A stretch of 64,000 nucleotides of DNA from Litoditis marina (GCA_964036275.1 OZ038436.1:4496936-4560935); one strand, 5' to 3'; shown: positions 24,794-36,579, counted from the stretch's first letter. Program-made: numbers and translations. Notes: generated from the sequence alone by a model not told the origin.

Positions 24794-24840
24794 ATGAAAC
24801 GGCTATTCTATAAGGGTCTAGTGCGAACTACTCTGATGTT
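24794..24840 (+). promoter_or_regulatory. piRNA-type promoter module, degenerate core
   Basis: CCGCACTCAA then ATGAAACG, TTCTATAAG, TGTT with T at +39 (24,840). Same class as 38,785 and 52,328. Confidence 0.4.
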
Positions 24841-25549
24841 ATGTGTGATGAGTTCAGTAGTAAATCAATAAGATCCGTTTCAAATTATCGGATCCGAGAA
24901 ACGACACTTGAACACTCTAGTAACTTTTAAGGAAATATTTGGATGCTCGATGAAAATGGGTTTTGTGTAGGGCCAAAACTATCGTTAGGAAGAGAAATCG
25001 ATAGGAAAACTATCGAATGAGTTAACCTGCTAATATATATTATAACCCCATTGAAGTGTCGATCGTTGTACTACAGTCATATATGCTCGCTCAATGTTCA
25101 CCTTTCTGTTCATCATGGTTTCATTCTGCTCAAATTCAGTTGGTTTTTATTTATTTTCTGTTTTTTCTATGTATCTCACATGCTTGCATGTAAATAAAAC
25201 AATCAATCAATGTTGCTTATTTAGTCAAAGTTTCGAACGCTTGCCCCAACTGAAATAAAAACAAGGAAATAAAAATAAACTGAAATAAACCAACTGAAAT
25301 AAAAACAATAACATTCTGAAACTACTCACTGCAAAAGTTTAGCGCCAGTTTTTGCGCAACGCGCGCGAGTTTTCCCGATTCAGCGTAAAACCACGCGCAA
25401 CGCGCCGTTTGAGGTCTGTGTTTCTGTTTTCTGTGAACAGTGACTACGGTGAATACAATAAACAGATAAACTCGTTTTCCACTTTGATAGAAAAGTGCAA
25501 GAGAGGCATTGTAACAATTCTCTCGAATAGCTTGGTCTTATATTGTAGC

Positions 25550-26215
25550 AATGGGACGTGAATGAATTTCGATGTTGAATTCAATTCATAAATTGACTCA
25601 TCGTTTTTATATTTGTGATTCTGGATTGAAAACCTCTTCACGCGTAAATTATCGGAAATTTAAGAACTTTGTAGATCGCCTTATTGATGGGGCAGTATAC
25701 ATGACATTTCAACATTGCAATGACTTTGCGGTTATTATTCCTTGTTGAGAGGGATAGATCGGAACACTGCCTTGCCGAACTGATGCGTAATAATTAATAG
25801 AGCGCGCAACATTTGACCGCGTTTGAATTTCAGTGCAATTCAGATAATGTGTTAACAGGGATTTCTCTTGCCGTCTGAATCAGTATTGCAAGGGAACGCG
25901 ACCAGAAGATTTTTTCATCTTGATTTAATATATTCAAATAAGAAGCGTTCGATAAACTAATCAATACATTTTACCGGGTATAACCTCAATATCAAGTGTG
26001 ATGCCCAACTATCGTTTCGAAACAGTGAATTGAAACAGTGAAGTGAATTGAAGTGAAGTGAATTACTGTGGTCAGTTGTAAAAGTAGAAAATGGATTCAA
26101 AATTAGAGGAAAAATACGTGTAGAACGGATTATGAATAAGGGTAATGAAAAGGAAAGGAACACATTACCCGCATTTATTGACAAATCTATTTTCATATTT
26201 CAAAGGATCAGATAT
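25550..26215. repeat. Module block, partial copy
   Basis: Direct partial copy of 21,600-22,580 lying outside the palindrome. It keeps the first module (25,766-25,812) but ends before the second. Confidence 0.7.
25766..25812 (-). promoter_or_regulatory. piRNA-type promoter module
   Basis: CGCGGTCAA, core ATGTTGCG, ATTAATTATT in place of a strict TATA, CAGT with T at +39 (25,766). Predicted body 25,746-25,766. Confidence 0.63.
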
Positions 26216-26270
26216 ATTTTTTCATAGCCGGTAAGAACATGTTGAAATTTACTCTGTTGCACAACGGAAA

Positions 26271-26317
26271 GTTGAATGTTTTAAAAACGCCGCATATTTA
26301 AAGACAACGCGCCACAT
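26271..26317 (-). promoter_or_regulatory. piRNA-type module lacking the expected U
   Basis: Core ATGTGGCG with TTTAAATA as in 4,532, but the tetranucleotide at +36 to +39 is CAAC, so no T at +39. Probably a decayed copy. Confidence 0.35.
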
Positions 26318-26516
26318 TCAATCGCGTTAATTTGCGTTTGAAGAACAGCTAGTTTAATTTGACTGTTAGTCAATTGCACAGTCACGTGAAACATGTTAAA
26401 CACATCAAAACTCAGAAACGTGCAATGACAATATGCAGGATTCCTAATTAGAATGCTAACTTTACGTGACTAATCAATTCAATTCAAGTATAGTAGACTT
26501 TTATTTTCGTCATAAT

Positions 26517-26563
26517 ACCACGGATATAGACGGAAACACAGTTCTATAGAGAGCACGCAACAT
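26517..26563 (-). promoter_or_regulatory. piRNA-type promoter module
   Basis: CCGCGGTCGA, core ATGTTGCG, CTCTATAG, TGGT with T at +39 (26,517). Confidence 0.62.
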
Positions 26564-26781
26564 TCGACCGCGGTAACTTTCATAAGATTGAGGTTAAATA
26601 AGTTCGTATGAATTTAAATACAAATAGTATGAATACAGACATCTCAGTGAATAGTTTGAAGATACTCCGACTGAAGATGACTTGAAGTTTGCAAACAGTC
26701 CTCACCTAGGTCCCTAGGTACCATCGAAAGTTGCTCAAATTGCCGAGATGTTTTCTGACATTTCGAAGTTTCTCTGTTTCT

Positions 26782-26985
26782 TATAGTCGTCGCCAACGGA
26801 ATGGCAGGTGGGTACTGTAAATCTCACTCTCCGCGGTGTATGCACGCATGTCTTCGATTTCAATTTCAAAGCCTGCCGGTTATGTTCTCTAATAGCGCAG
26901 TGGTTCGCATCATGCTACGAATATTTCGCTTGCAGGTTCGATTTCGGCAAGAGACATAAATGTATAAATTGGGCACCCACTATAC
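26782..26985 (+). mobile_element. tRNA-related SINE
   Basis: Starts TATAGTCGTCGCCAACGG and ends GGGCACCCACTATAC. The second half has Pol III boxes: TAGCGCAGTGG (A-box-like) and GGTTCGATTTC (B-box-like). Other copies lie at 28,419, 31,647, 38,120 and 41,026, with a diverged one near 46,419. Confidence 0.75.
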
Positions 26986-27131
26986 TTCTGAAAATATTTT
27001 TCTGGGGTTTTATACACCTTTGTTTTGTACTGCACACACTTCATTTTATCCTTTCGAAGCGGTAGTGGTGCACTCAGACTAGATACTAATAATATTTCAA
27101 GCCTGTTTGGTAGAAATTCGACCGCAGTTAG

Positions 27132-27177
27132 ATGTTGCGGCCTGCGCTTATAGCTACGCCGCAGTGGTTATTAGAGT
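27132..27177 (+). promoter_or_regulatory. piRNA-type module, weak initiator
   Basis: CGCAGTTAG, core ATGTTGCG and CTTATAG are present, but at +35 to +38 it reads GAGT, which lacks the pyrimidine. Confidence 0.35.
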
Positions 27178-28418
27178 ATGTAAAGTGAATCAAGTCTGAG
27201 ACTTTCAACCCAAAATGGTAATGACATGCAGTGTGCTCGTTCGAATAGAGAACATGCCGCAATTCAACTTCTCATTCGATATTTCGCACGATTTCAACCT
27301 CTCATTGAGAGTTTATAAAACTGGAAAAGTGACGAATGTATTCAAATTTGTATAAAAAACGAATGTAAGGTGAGAAACGATTAGCTTTTGAGTTTAAACT
27401 GCATGGAATGTAGAAAAGGAGGTCAATAACTCAAGAGGTAAATTGAAAATCTAATCTCGCAATTTCGTGGGTCAAAAACATTTTGTTTTCTACTGAGAAA
27501 GAATTTGCAGCAAACAATCATTAGTTAAAACGTCCACATATGATAGTTTCTCACCACTGATTCGAAACTGTTAACAGAACAGAGTATACTAGTGAATTGA
27601 ATATTCACGTGAAGTAAGAGCAATGTTCATTTCTCTCAATCCTCCTCTAGAAGACGGTCAGTAAGTCTTTTCGTCCTGTTTTCATTTTCTCAGAGGGGTT
27701 CAACTGATGATGACCCAACTCTCTGAGAAAACCCAAAACCGTCTCGAATCAGGGTCGAAACGGGTTTGAGTTCATCTCTTACCGAGCACATTAATCTAAT
27801 CATACCACCATCCAAAAGTCCTAGTGACACAATTATATTTTGTTCAAATAAAATGACCTAATATAAATTCAAAAGCGTGTTTCCCTCGAGTTGGTTTGGC
27901 GAAATCGCCCCACTGCCTTCCACCATTTAACATGGTAGGGTGGAAACACGTATACCAGCTCTCAAGCTTGAAATGTGCATTACAATTCATTTGAAAAGAC
28001 CACGTCAGCATCGACCTTTTAATGGAATAAATGGGTTTGGTGTGTGTTGGAAAACGAATGAGAAAATCTGCATAAAAAGCGTGATCACAACGAACATTTC
28101 ATTATTTTATCACTATTTTCTACCAAGCAGTTTTCTTCCCACTTTGCTCTTGCTTGTTCCCAAAAAAACATATCAACACGTTACTTGTATACTCTGTTTC
28201 ACAAATCGATGTCCTTCTACAGTAATCCCTCGAATATTCTGGAGGCATTCTCTAATGAATCGTTCATTAGTTTGGTTTCAAACTTTCTGATTTTTTCTGA
28301 AATAAAGGAGCAGAAGACATCACCAGAATTTCGAAGAATCCTAAAACGCCAACATACTTAACGTCGACCAGGAAGTTAGAGCCTGTTACTGTAGATGGTT
28401 ATAAGTGGGTGCAACAAA

Positions 28419-28635
28419 CTATATAGTGAATGCCCAATTTATGAATTTCTGTCTCTTGCCAAAATCGAACCTGTGAGCAAAAGTTCTGTGTAGTATTAAA
28501 GACCACTGCGACCAATAAAACCACTGCGCTATTGAAGCACATAATTGGGAGCTTAGAAATCGAATGCATGTGTGCGTACACAGCGGGAAGTGAGATATAC
28601 AGTACTCTTTCGCCTTTCCGTTGGCGACGACTATA
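28419..28635 (-). mobile_element. tRNA-related SINE
   Basis: Same family as 26,782-26,985, in reverse orientation, with a small duplication in the tRNA-like part (GCAGTGGTT then GCAGTGGTC). It lies in unit 1 of the 2.5-kb duplication. Confidence 0.75.
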
Positions 28636-28819
28636 CGCACCTTTCCTCTGCCACCCAGATATTACCCAGCTTATTGGCCAGTCACTTCCTTAGTGGTCTG
28701 GACGAGAGATTCTGCAGGTCACAGAGACACAGACTGTACTACTCTGTCTGCGGCCTCATTGACCTACCTGTTCTCTCGCTTTTGTAGCTGCCCAGTCACA
28801 AGGGGGGCTGGGGTTAAGG

Positions 28820-28930
28820 CAGGACGATTATGTTACCAGTTCCGGCGCATCGGTCCTTTAAACTGCAATTGACAAATTTTTTGCAGTTTAAAGGACCGAA
28901 GCGTTGTGATTGGTTCACACAATCGTCCTT
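28820..28930. mobile_element. Palindromic MITE
   Basis: GCAGGACGATTATG and AATCGTCCTTC form the ends. Inner arms are CCTTTAAACTGCAATT and TGCAGTTTAAAGGACCG around a short loop. Nearly self-complementary throughout. Confidence 0.8.
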
Positions 28931-29121
28931 CTTGGAAGAAATATTGTTATATCTCGGTCAGAAATAATTGTATGAAATGTCTCGCGCCCGATGTTGAGTG
29001 GAAATGCATGATTCAACAACAGAAATTAGAATTGGACGAATAATGAAGGTTTTTACTCGTTTTGATGATTTGCGCCATATTTCAAGTTTCCAGCGTCTTT
29101 TATTCTCCTTCGTCCAGAAAA

Positions 29122-29589
29122 ATGAAGTTGTTCGTGGTTCTGCTTGCGCTTCTGTCGTTTTTCATGATGGCCACTGCCGATCATGTCTGTGCGGGATTCG
29201 ACAAGGGAGGAAAAGAGAGAGACGAGGCCCACAGAAAGTGTCAAGACACTTGCGGCAGTGTGAGTATATAGTCTGTTTCACGAAACCATAGCCCTCTACA
29301 GTAAGATAATAAAACTTTCAAGTGATTTAATTAGACCTTGTAGTTGTTGTACATAGTTTAAACTCTGTGATTTCGTTTTTCCACTTTTGGTACTACAAGC
29401 ATACAAAAAAGTGAAACTTAAATTCTGTTTGTTGATTAGATAAATGCGTTTGAATTTTTGAAAGATCACTGTAGAATGTCATCGATTGGTGAAACGAACT
29501 ATATACGATGTTTCAAACTCGGAACGTGCTCTGTTAATTCCAAATCCGCGTTTGGTCGAAACTGTATGGCAACAAATCTAGAGACATAG
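29122..29589 (+). CDS. Small cysteine-rich secreted peptide, copy 1
   Basis: Two exons, 29,122-29,259 and 29,440-29,589, encode 95 residues. The first has a clear signal peptide (MKLFVVLLALLSFFMMATA, cleavage likely before DHVC). The intron has a GTGAGT donor and ATTAG acceptor, phase 0. The mature part has seven cysteines (residues 23, 40, 44, 57, 70, 76, 88). A TTTCCAG site about 30 bp upstream of the ATG could be a trans-splice acceptor. I do not recognise the family; the function is unknown, and secretion is inferred from the signal peptide. An odd cysteine number is unusual for a fully disulfide-bonded peptide. Confidence 0.68.
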
Positions 29590-30938
29590 TGTGCCCCGAA
29601 GAGACGTCAGACGACGAGAGGGAAAGTCGATATATATTACAGCCACGCTGTATATACAGTAAATTATTGTTTTGCAACGACGCTAGTTCTGAGATCCGTT
29701 GTGGACACCGTATCATCGATTTTGTGAAGGGCGGGGTTCGGCGAGGGGCGAGCCAGTTATACGCATCATTGATCTACACACGCTCTCAACTGTTGTCAAG
29801 TAATCAACGACTGCTCGCCCCGCATCGCTCAATCAGTCGAACACTCTGCTGTCTTTATGAAAATGGTGACTATACTAGTTGAAGTCAAGTTCGAAAATAT
29901 CCGAAATTCCAGTTTCGACTATATATTCGAAAACCAAAAATTTCCAAAATGTCGAATAGCTGAGATAATCGAAACCCGAAATATTCAAATTTTCTGAAAA
30001 ATTCGCAATGTCGAAACTCGAAATATTCGATTTTGCAAGAACGATTAAACACCCTAGTGAGTACACTAAACTTTCACGTAAGACGTGAAAATGAATCCGC
30101 ACGTGACAACGGAAAAGGAAAAAGTGGTCATTTTTCACTGTGTACTTTGGTACATGTAGGTACATTGTTGTCAAATTTATACTAGAAGTAAATTGAATAG
30201 TCACGTAAAGTTAGTATTCTAATGAGGCATCGTGCACTTTGTCATTCTACGTTTCTAAGTTTTGTTATGTTCAACTCGTTGCACGTGACTGTGGAATTGA
30301 CTAACAGTATATCACTAATACATTCTGCCCATGACCAAACTAGCTTCCATTTCAGGAAGCAATCGGTGATTGCATCAGCGCAACCAATGTACTCATGTAC
30401 TCATACTAAGGTCTAAGAGTACAAATTGAACTCTTTTGATATAGAATCAGCCGCAGATTAGAATTCATCATAGTTGAGTTCTTCAAAACAACCCGAACCC
30501 ACCATGCTTTTCCCTTTTTTTTTCGAAAAGTGGACAACGCAAAGTTTGGCTGCATTTTTCAGAAAATGAGGAAAATCAGGTAGAGTTAAACTTACTGTAT
30601 GAAAGTTACGAAAGAACTGACATTTTCGAAAAATACTGCGGTAGTTGTTGTGAATATCAAATATTAGAGCTATATTATGAATGGACCGAAGAAAACCCAC
30701 GCTTAGCGTCGCGTAGCGCGCGAGATCGACTTGGAGATACGAATGACATATCTTCCGGTAGCATTCGATTCTCAATGAAAATGTCTCGGGGGATATCTGT
30801 TACCGAACTACTATAAAAACAAAAGTGCACATTACCCCCTTGTTTTAATGAGTAAACTTGAACTTAGAAGCGTACGAATGCGCCATTTTATGGTACAAAA
30901 ACTGTAAGTGTGTAAACCCTTTATATTTGTTAAGTTAA

Positions 30939-30986
30939 AATGTGCATAGTGCTACAGAACAATTAATTAAGCAGAGCACGCGACAT
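30939..30986 (-). promoter_or_regulatory. piRNA-type promoter module
   Basis: GCGCGGTTGA, core ATGTCGCG, CTTAATTAA, CATT with T at +40 (30,939). It lies between the two units of the 2.5-kb duplication. Confidence 0.45.
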
Positions 30987-31646
30987 TCAACCGCGCTAAA
31001 TCTTCTTCCAGAATTGAAACGTGAAAAAAAAAGATCAACAAGGCTATTGTTATTCGTATCGAAATTTCGTTCAAATAAAATAACCTAATATAAATTCAAA
31101 AGCGTGTTTCCCTCGAGTTGGTTTGGCGAAATCGCCCCACTGCCTTCCACCATTTAACATGGTAGGGTGGAAACACGTATACCAGCTTTCGAGCTTGAAA
31201 TGTGCATTACAATTCATTTGAAAAGACCACGTCACCATCGACCTTTTAATGGAATAAATGGGTTTGGTGTGTGTTGGAAAACGAATGAGAAAATCTGCAT
31301 AAAAAGCGTGATCACAACGAACATTTCATTATTTTATCACTATTTTCTACCAAGCAGTTTTCTTCCCACTTTGCTCTTGCTTGTTCCCAAAAAAACATAT
31401 CAACACGTTACTTGTATACTCTGTTTTACAAATCGATGTCCTTCTACAGTAATCCCTCGAATATTCTGGAGGCATTCTCTAATGAATCGTTCATTAGTTT
31501 GGTTTCAAACTTTCTGATTTTTTTCTGAAATAAAGGAGCAGAAGACATCACCAGAATTTGGAAGAATCCTAAAACGCCAACATACTTAACGTCGACCAGG
31601 AAGTTAGAGCCTGTTACTGTAGATGGTTATAAGTGGGTGCAACAAA

Positions 31647-31863
31647 CTATATAGTGAATGCCCAATTTATGAATTTCTGTCTCTTGCCAAAATCGAACCT
31701 GTGAGCAAAAGTTCCGTGTAGTATTGAAGACCACTGCGACCAATAAAACCACTGCGCTATTGAAGCACATAATTGGGAGCTTAGAAATCGAATGCATGTG
31801 TGCGTACACAGCGGGAAGTGAGATATACAGTACTCTTTCGCCTTTCCGTTGGCGACGACTATA
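31647..31863 (-). mobile_element. tRNA-related SINE (duplicated copy)
   Basis: Copy of 28,419-28,635 carried by the segmental duplication, with only a few differences. Confidence 0.75.
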
Positions 31864-32047
31864 CGCACCTTTCCTCTGCCACCCAGATATTACCCAGCTT
31901 ATTGGCCAGTCACTTCCTTAGTGGTCTGGACGAGAGATTCTGCAGGTCACAGAGACACAGACTGTACTACTCTGTCTGCGGCCTCATTGACCTACCTGTT
32001 CTCTCGCTTTTGTAGCTGCCCAGTCACAAGGGGGGCTGGGGTTAAGG

Positions 32048-32158
32048 CAGGACGATTATGTTACCAGTTCCGGCGCATCGGTCCTTTAAACTGCAATTGA
32101 CAAATTTTTTGCAGTTTAAAGGACCGAAGCGTTGTGATTGGTTCACACAATCGTCCTT
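32048..32158. mobile_element. Palindromic MITE (duplicated copy)
   Basis: Copy of 28,820-28,930 in duplication unit 2. Confidence 0.8.
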
Positions 32159-32349
32159 CTTGGAAGAAATATTGTTATATCTCGGTCAGAAATAATTGTA
32201 TGAAATGTCTCGCGCCCGATGTTGAGTGGAAATGCATGATTCAACAACAGAAATTAGAATTGGACGAATAATGAAGGTTTTTACTCGTTTTGATGATTTG
32301 CGCCATATTTCAAGTTTCCAGCGTCTTTTATTCTCCTTCGTCCAGAAAA

Positions 32350-32817
32350 ATGAAGTTGTTCGTGGTTCTGCTTGCGCTTCTGTCGTTTTTCATGATGGCC
32401 ACTGCCGATCATGTCTGTGCGGGATTCGACAAGGGAGGAAAAGAGAGAGACGAGGCCCACAGAAAGTGTCAAGACACTTGCGGCAGGGTGAGTATATAGT
32501 CTGTTTCACGAAACCATAGCCCTCTACAGTAAGATAATAAAACTTTCAAGTGATTTAATTAGACCTTGTAGTTGTTGTACATAGTTTAAACTCTGTGATT
32601 TCGTTTTTCCACTTTGGGTACTACAAGCATACAAAAAAGTGAAACTTAAATTCTGTTTGTTGATTAGATAAATGCGTTTGAATTTTTAAAAGATTACTGT
32701 AGAATGTCATCGAGTGGTGAAACGAACTATATACGATGTTTCAAACTCGGAACGCGCTCTGTTAATTCCAAATTCGCGTTTGGTCGAAACTGTATTGCAA
32801 CAAATCTAGAGACATAG
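32350..32817 (+). CDS. Small cysteine-rich secreted peptide, copy 2
   Basis: Tandem paralogue of 29,122-29,589, with exons 32,350-32,487 and 32,668-32,817. The signal peptide and intron are conserved. Changes cluster in exon 2: His56 to Tyr, Ile62 to Ser, Cys76 to Arg, Ser82 to Phe, Met89 to Ile, plus Ser46 to Arg at the splice junction. This copy has six cysteines, compatible with three disulfides. Most exon 2 differences alter the protein, while intron and flanks differ little, hinting at relaxed or diversifying selection. Confidence 0.68.
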
Positions 32818-33642
32818 TGTGCCCCGAAGAGACGTCAGACGACGAGAGGGAAAGTCGGGATATATGACAGCCACAGTATATACAGTAAATTATTGTTTTG
32901 CAACGACGCTTGTTCTGAGATCCGTTGTGGACACCGTATCATCGATTTTGTGAAGGGCGGGGTTTGGCGAGGGGGGCGAGCCAGTTATACGCATCATTGA
33001 TCTACACACTCTCTCAACTGTTGTCAAGTAATCAACGACTGCTCGCCCCGCATCGCTCAATCAGCCGAACACTCTGCTGTCTTTATGAAAATGGTGACTA
33101 TACTAGTTGAAGTCAAGTTCGAAAATATCCGAAATTCCAGTTTCGACTATATATTCGAAAACCAAAAATTTCCGAAATGTCGAATAGCTGAGATAATCGA
33201 AACCCGAAATATTCAAATTTTCTGAAAAATTCGCAATGTCGAAACTCGAAATATTCGATTTTGCAATAACGATTAAACACCCTCGCGCGTTTAATCGTTA
33301 TTGCAAATATTCGATTTTGCAATAACGATTAAACACCCTAGTAGTGATTACACTAAACTTTCACGTAAGACGTGAAAATGAATCCGCACGTGACAACGAA
33401 AAAGGAAAAAGTGGTCATTTTTCACTGTGTACTTTGGTACATGTAGGTACATTGTTGTCAAATTTATACTAGAAGTAAATTGAATAGTCACGTAAAGTTA
33501 GTATTCTAATGAGGCATCGTGCACTTTGTCATTCTACGTTTCTAAGTTTTGTTATGTTCAACTCGTTGCACGTGACTGTGGAATTGACTAACAGTATATC
33601 ACTAATACATTCTGCCCTTGACCAAACTAGCTTCCATTTCAG

Positions 33643-33739
33643 GAAGCAATCGGTGATTGCATCAGCGCAACCAACTGTAATTGTGATTGGCAAGGATGGT
33701 AGACAAATTGATACAATTGTATTGAAACTGAAAAAATAA
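33643..33739 (+). pseudogene. Exon-like open frame of unknown gene
   Basis: After a strong acceptor (CTTCCATTTCAG) the frame reads KQSVIASAQPTVIVIGKDGR and a short Lys-rich end before TAA, then AT-rich DNA with AATAAA-like sequence. It looks like a terminal coding exon. In unit 1 the same exon is cut by the duplication breakpoint after SAQP. No upstream exons were found, so it may be a gene fragment. The protein is not recognised. Confidence 0.3.
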
Positions 33740-34844
33740 ACGATTCTGTGGCGCGCGAGTTTTTCCGATTTAGCGTAAAACCACGCCCAATGCGCGGTTG
33801 AGGATGTGTGTTTCTCTTTTATAGTGACAACGGTAAATACGAACAACAGATAAACTTGTTTCGACAGATTCCTACTCGGATAGAAAAGTGCAAGCAAGGC
33901 ATTGTTACAAATGTCCCGAATAGCTTGGTCTCATATTGTGGAGGAGGCGGCTTTAGCCGCCGGCGCCTACCTTGTATTAGTATATTCTACCAGATTTGTT
34001 ACTGTAAAATCTTTTGTGTTATAGGATTCATCAAACCGTTGTGGACACTGTACCATCGACTTTGTAAGGGGCGGGGTTTGGCGAGGAGCCAACCAGTCTG
34101 CGTATCACTGTTCTGCACACTCTCTCAACTGCTGGCAATTAATGAACGACCGCTCGCCCCGCATCGCTTCCAATCAAATACCTGCGCGCTATTATCATGT
34201 TTCGTCACGTGAGAACAAAGCTTTATTTCACGGGACCAGACATCATACTAGTTATCTCGCAGCAAATTTAACGTTTTCTAGCTAAACAAAAACGTTTATG
34301 AACTTGTCGTGAAAGAAGTTGCAGAGATAAATAAAACAAGAAACTAATCCAGAAGCATCATGATCAGAAAAACTTCATTACTCGAGACAACTTGTGTATC
34401 AAGCGGTGAAAAAAAAATATCCGTTCGAAAACTCTTTCTAGGATGGGTTTGCGTTAGAGATGCAAACGAGACAACTAAAAACAATGGGTACTACGAAAAT
34501 AAATCATTCCGGAAGAGAATCCTCACGTATCGTAGAGCAAAGACCGTAGAGTAAAGAGTAGGTCAAATCTTAGTGTGAGCCTGTGAATAGGTCGTTACAG
34601 GCTTTTCAGAAACACTTGAAAACACTGTTCCGAAACAACGGCAGATCACTCAAGAGAAAATGAAGACGACCGTTTTTGCACAACAACGACACGAAACTAT
34701 ATCGCTCCTCCTATCAGGCAGACACCTCTATCTATATCAAAGATATTCAAAGGTGAAAAGGTGAATTTGTCAGTTTAAAGTTAGGCCTGAGATTTTTAAA
34801 CATGTTATTGTATAGCTGTATACTCGCACGTAAGTTTCAACAGC

Positions 34845-34891
34845 ACTACATGCATTCGAATCAACACAGCTATATGGAGGGCACGCAACAT
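34845..34891 (-). promoter_or_regulatory. piRNA-type promoter module
   Basis: CCGCGGTCGA, core ATGTTGCG, CCATATAG, TAGT with T at +39 (34,845). Confidence 0.64.
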
Positions 34892-35528
34892 TCGACCGCG
34901 GTAACATTCAAGAAACCTATTGAGCTTATGAGAGTTAACATGAATGGCATCGTGGACTGTGAAGAAGAACAACTATGGAGGCAGTTGTGTCACGTCACTT
35001 CAATAACTGACAGTTCTCATCAATTGATCACAAAATTTATATGAAGTTGCACACGTGAGAACATTTCTGGTTTGCGTTTCTTTTCAGTTGTCTCTTCTTG
35101 TTTTATTCCGTTTCACCCGATAAGAATGAATTGACCTACTAGACCAGGTGCGGCATAGCGATAGTTCGCTTCACTCAGACAATTCCCAGCCAATTGGCCA
35201 GCCACTTTTTCATTGGCTGGGCGAGAGAGTGTGCAGGTCAGAGAGACCCAGATGTCTGCGGCCTCATTGACCTGCACACTCTCTCGCTTTTGTAGCTGGC
35301 CAATCGAACAAAATTGGCGCCAATCGTTCTGAGCATTACCACTGAGACCCATTGGCATCGTGCCAAGATTTTCGGATGTCTATTTCTTATAGTAAAAATG
35401 AATATTCTGCAGGCATCTTTCTGTTTACGTGATTCATGTGACTGAACAACCGCTGACAGAAATTTGCAGTTGGTGAAAAACTACAAAGTGCTGAAAATTT
35501 GCCTGGAATATTCATTGGCACGGTGCCA

Positions 35529-35575
35529 AGTCTCCGTGGGAATCACCGGAACTATATAAGCAGAGGGCAAAACAT
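35529..35575 (-). promoter_or_regulatory. piRNA-type module, weak initiator
   Basis: GTGCGGTTGA, ATGTTTTG, CTTATATAG, but GACT at +36 to +39 lacks the leading pyrimidine. Confidence 0.4.
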
Positions 35576-35953
35576 TCAACCGCACTCCGGTTCTTCGCAC
35601 TCCGATTATTTTTTTAAATTGCGTCGACAGCGAATAAATTGAATTGATTTATACACATATTTGTGCAACGGAACAAATACATCACAAGTACTTTTTAGAG
35701 ACATTGAAAAGAGAGAAGTAAAATAAATTAAATTGAATGAACGACATCCAGAGAATGACTCAACAGTCATAAGGGAGACTTTGGCCGTGAGATCAAAGTA
35801 CATAGTCTAGACACAACAAGGGAAATAGGCATGAAAAACACGTGAATTGATCGATTTATAGAATCAGAACATTATTTTGGAAAGTGAAGACGGAACTTAT
35901 ACATTTCGGAATACTTGTCAGAAATGAGTGGCTGGTCTATTGGATGTAAACCA

Positions 35954-36480
35954 AGAAAAATTCATTAAAAAGTGGGGGCCCAACGAATGTAAGATTTGTC
36001 TTCTGCTGTGCGCCCCTTAGACAACTACTCTCAAATGGAACAGCTACTGCTACAAAAACCGAAAAATACTAATATACAACTGTTCATTACAAACATACAA
36101 AAGACGTAAAATATTTTCTCAAACCTGTGAACTAGAATCTACAAGTCACAGCTGCGAAAGAGAGAACAACTGTTGAATAATATGCCAAACGTTAAAGCAC
36201 CTAGAATTGAAGTAATGATCGAAAACACCAACCATTGTGCATAAAACCAGGAACTCTATAATTGACTACGTTGAGTTAACATCTGTGATTTGTAGATTCT
36301 AGTTTACAGGTTTGAGAAAATATTTTACGTCTTTTGTATGTTTGTAATGAACAGTTGTATATTAGTATTTTTCGGTTTTTGTAGCAGTAGCTGTTCCATT
36401 TGAGAGTAGTTGTCTAAGGGGCGCACAGTAGAAGACAAATCTTACATTCGTTGGGCCCCCACTTTTTAATGAATTTTTCT
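35954..36480. repeat. Inverted repeat with 198-bp arms
   Basis: Arms 35,954-36,151 and 36,283-36,480 are almost perfect reverse complements around a 131-bp spacer. Outer ends read AGAAAAATTCATT. Near-perfect arms suggest a recent palindromic insertion or fold-back element. Confidence 0.92.
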
Positions 36481-36579
36481 CTTTTTGTAGACATGCCGTA
36501 GGTATGTGGTTTGATCTGTACGGTGCAGGTAAAATTGTTTTCTTAATGAACCACTTGTCAAGTATTACCATCATTCGAA

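Larger units (their letters stand above)
27841..30387 (+). repeat. 2.5-kb segmental duplication, unit 1
   Basis: Nearly identical to 31,069-33,674 (offset 3,228 bp). It contains a SINE, a palindromic MITE, a cysteine-rich peptide gene and a GGCGGGG-type repeat. Differences are a handful of substitutions and a roughly 59-bp insertion in unit 2. The right breakpoint falls in an exon-like frame that stays open in unit 2. Confidence 0.95.
31069..33674 (+). repeat. 2.5-kb segmental duplication, unit 2
   Basis: Direct copy of 27,841-30,387. Near 33,280-33,345 it gained an extra inverted/direct copy of an ATTCGATTTTGCAATAACG segment. Confidence 0.95.
33740..35953. other. Intergenic, small repeats only
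   Basis: A repeat at 34,030-34,170 (GGGGCGGGGTTTGGCGAGG, then GACCGCTCGCCCCGC) is shared with 29,695-29,835, 32,925-33,065 and in part 43,205-43,290. A hairpin element at 35,175-35,310 (GAGAGAGTGTGCAGGTCA inverted to TGACCTGCACACTCTCTC) is related to 28,660-28,800. One or two piRNA-like modules lie here. No gene was seen. Confidence 0.6.

Noticed and set aside
27940..28290. 116-codon open frame present in both duplication units
   Set aside because: Starts at a non-ATG codon, has no recognisable domain, and is preserved only because the duplication is recent.
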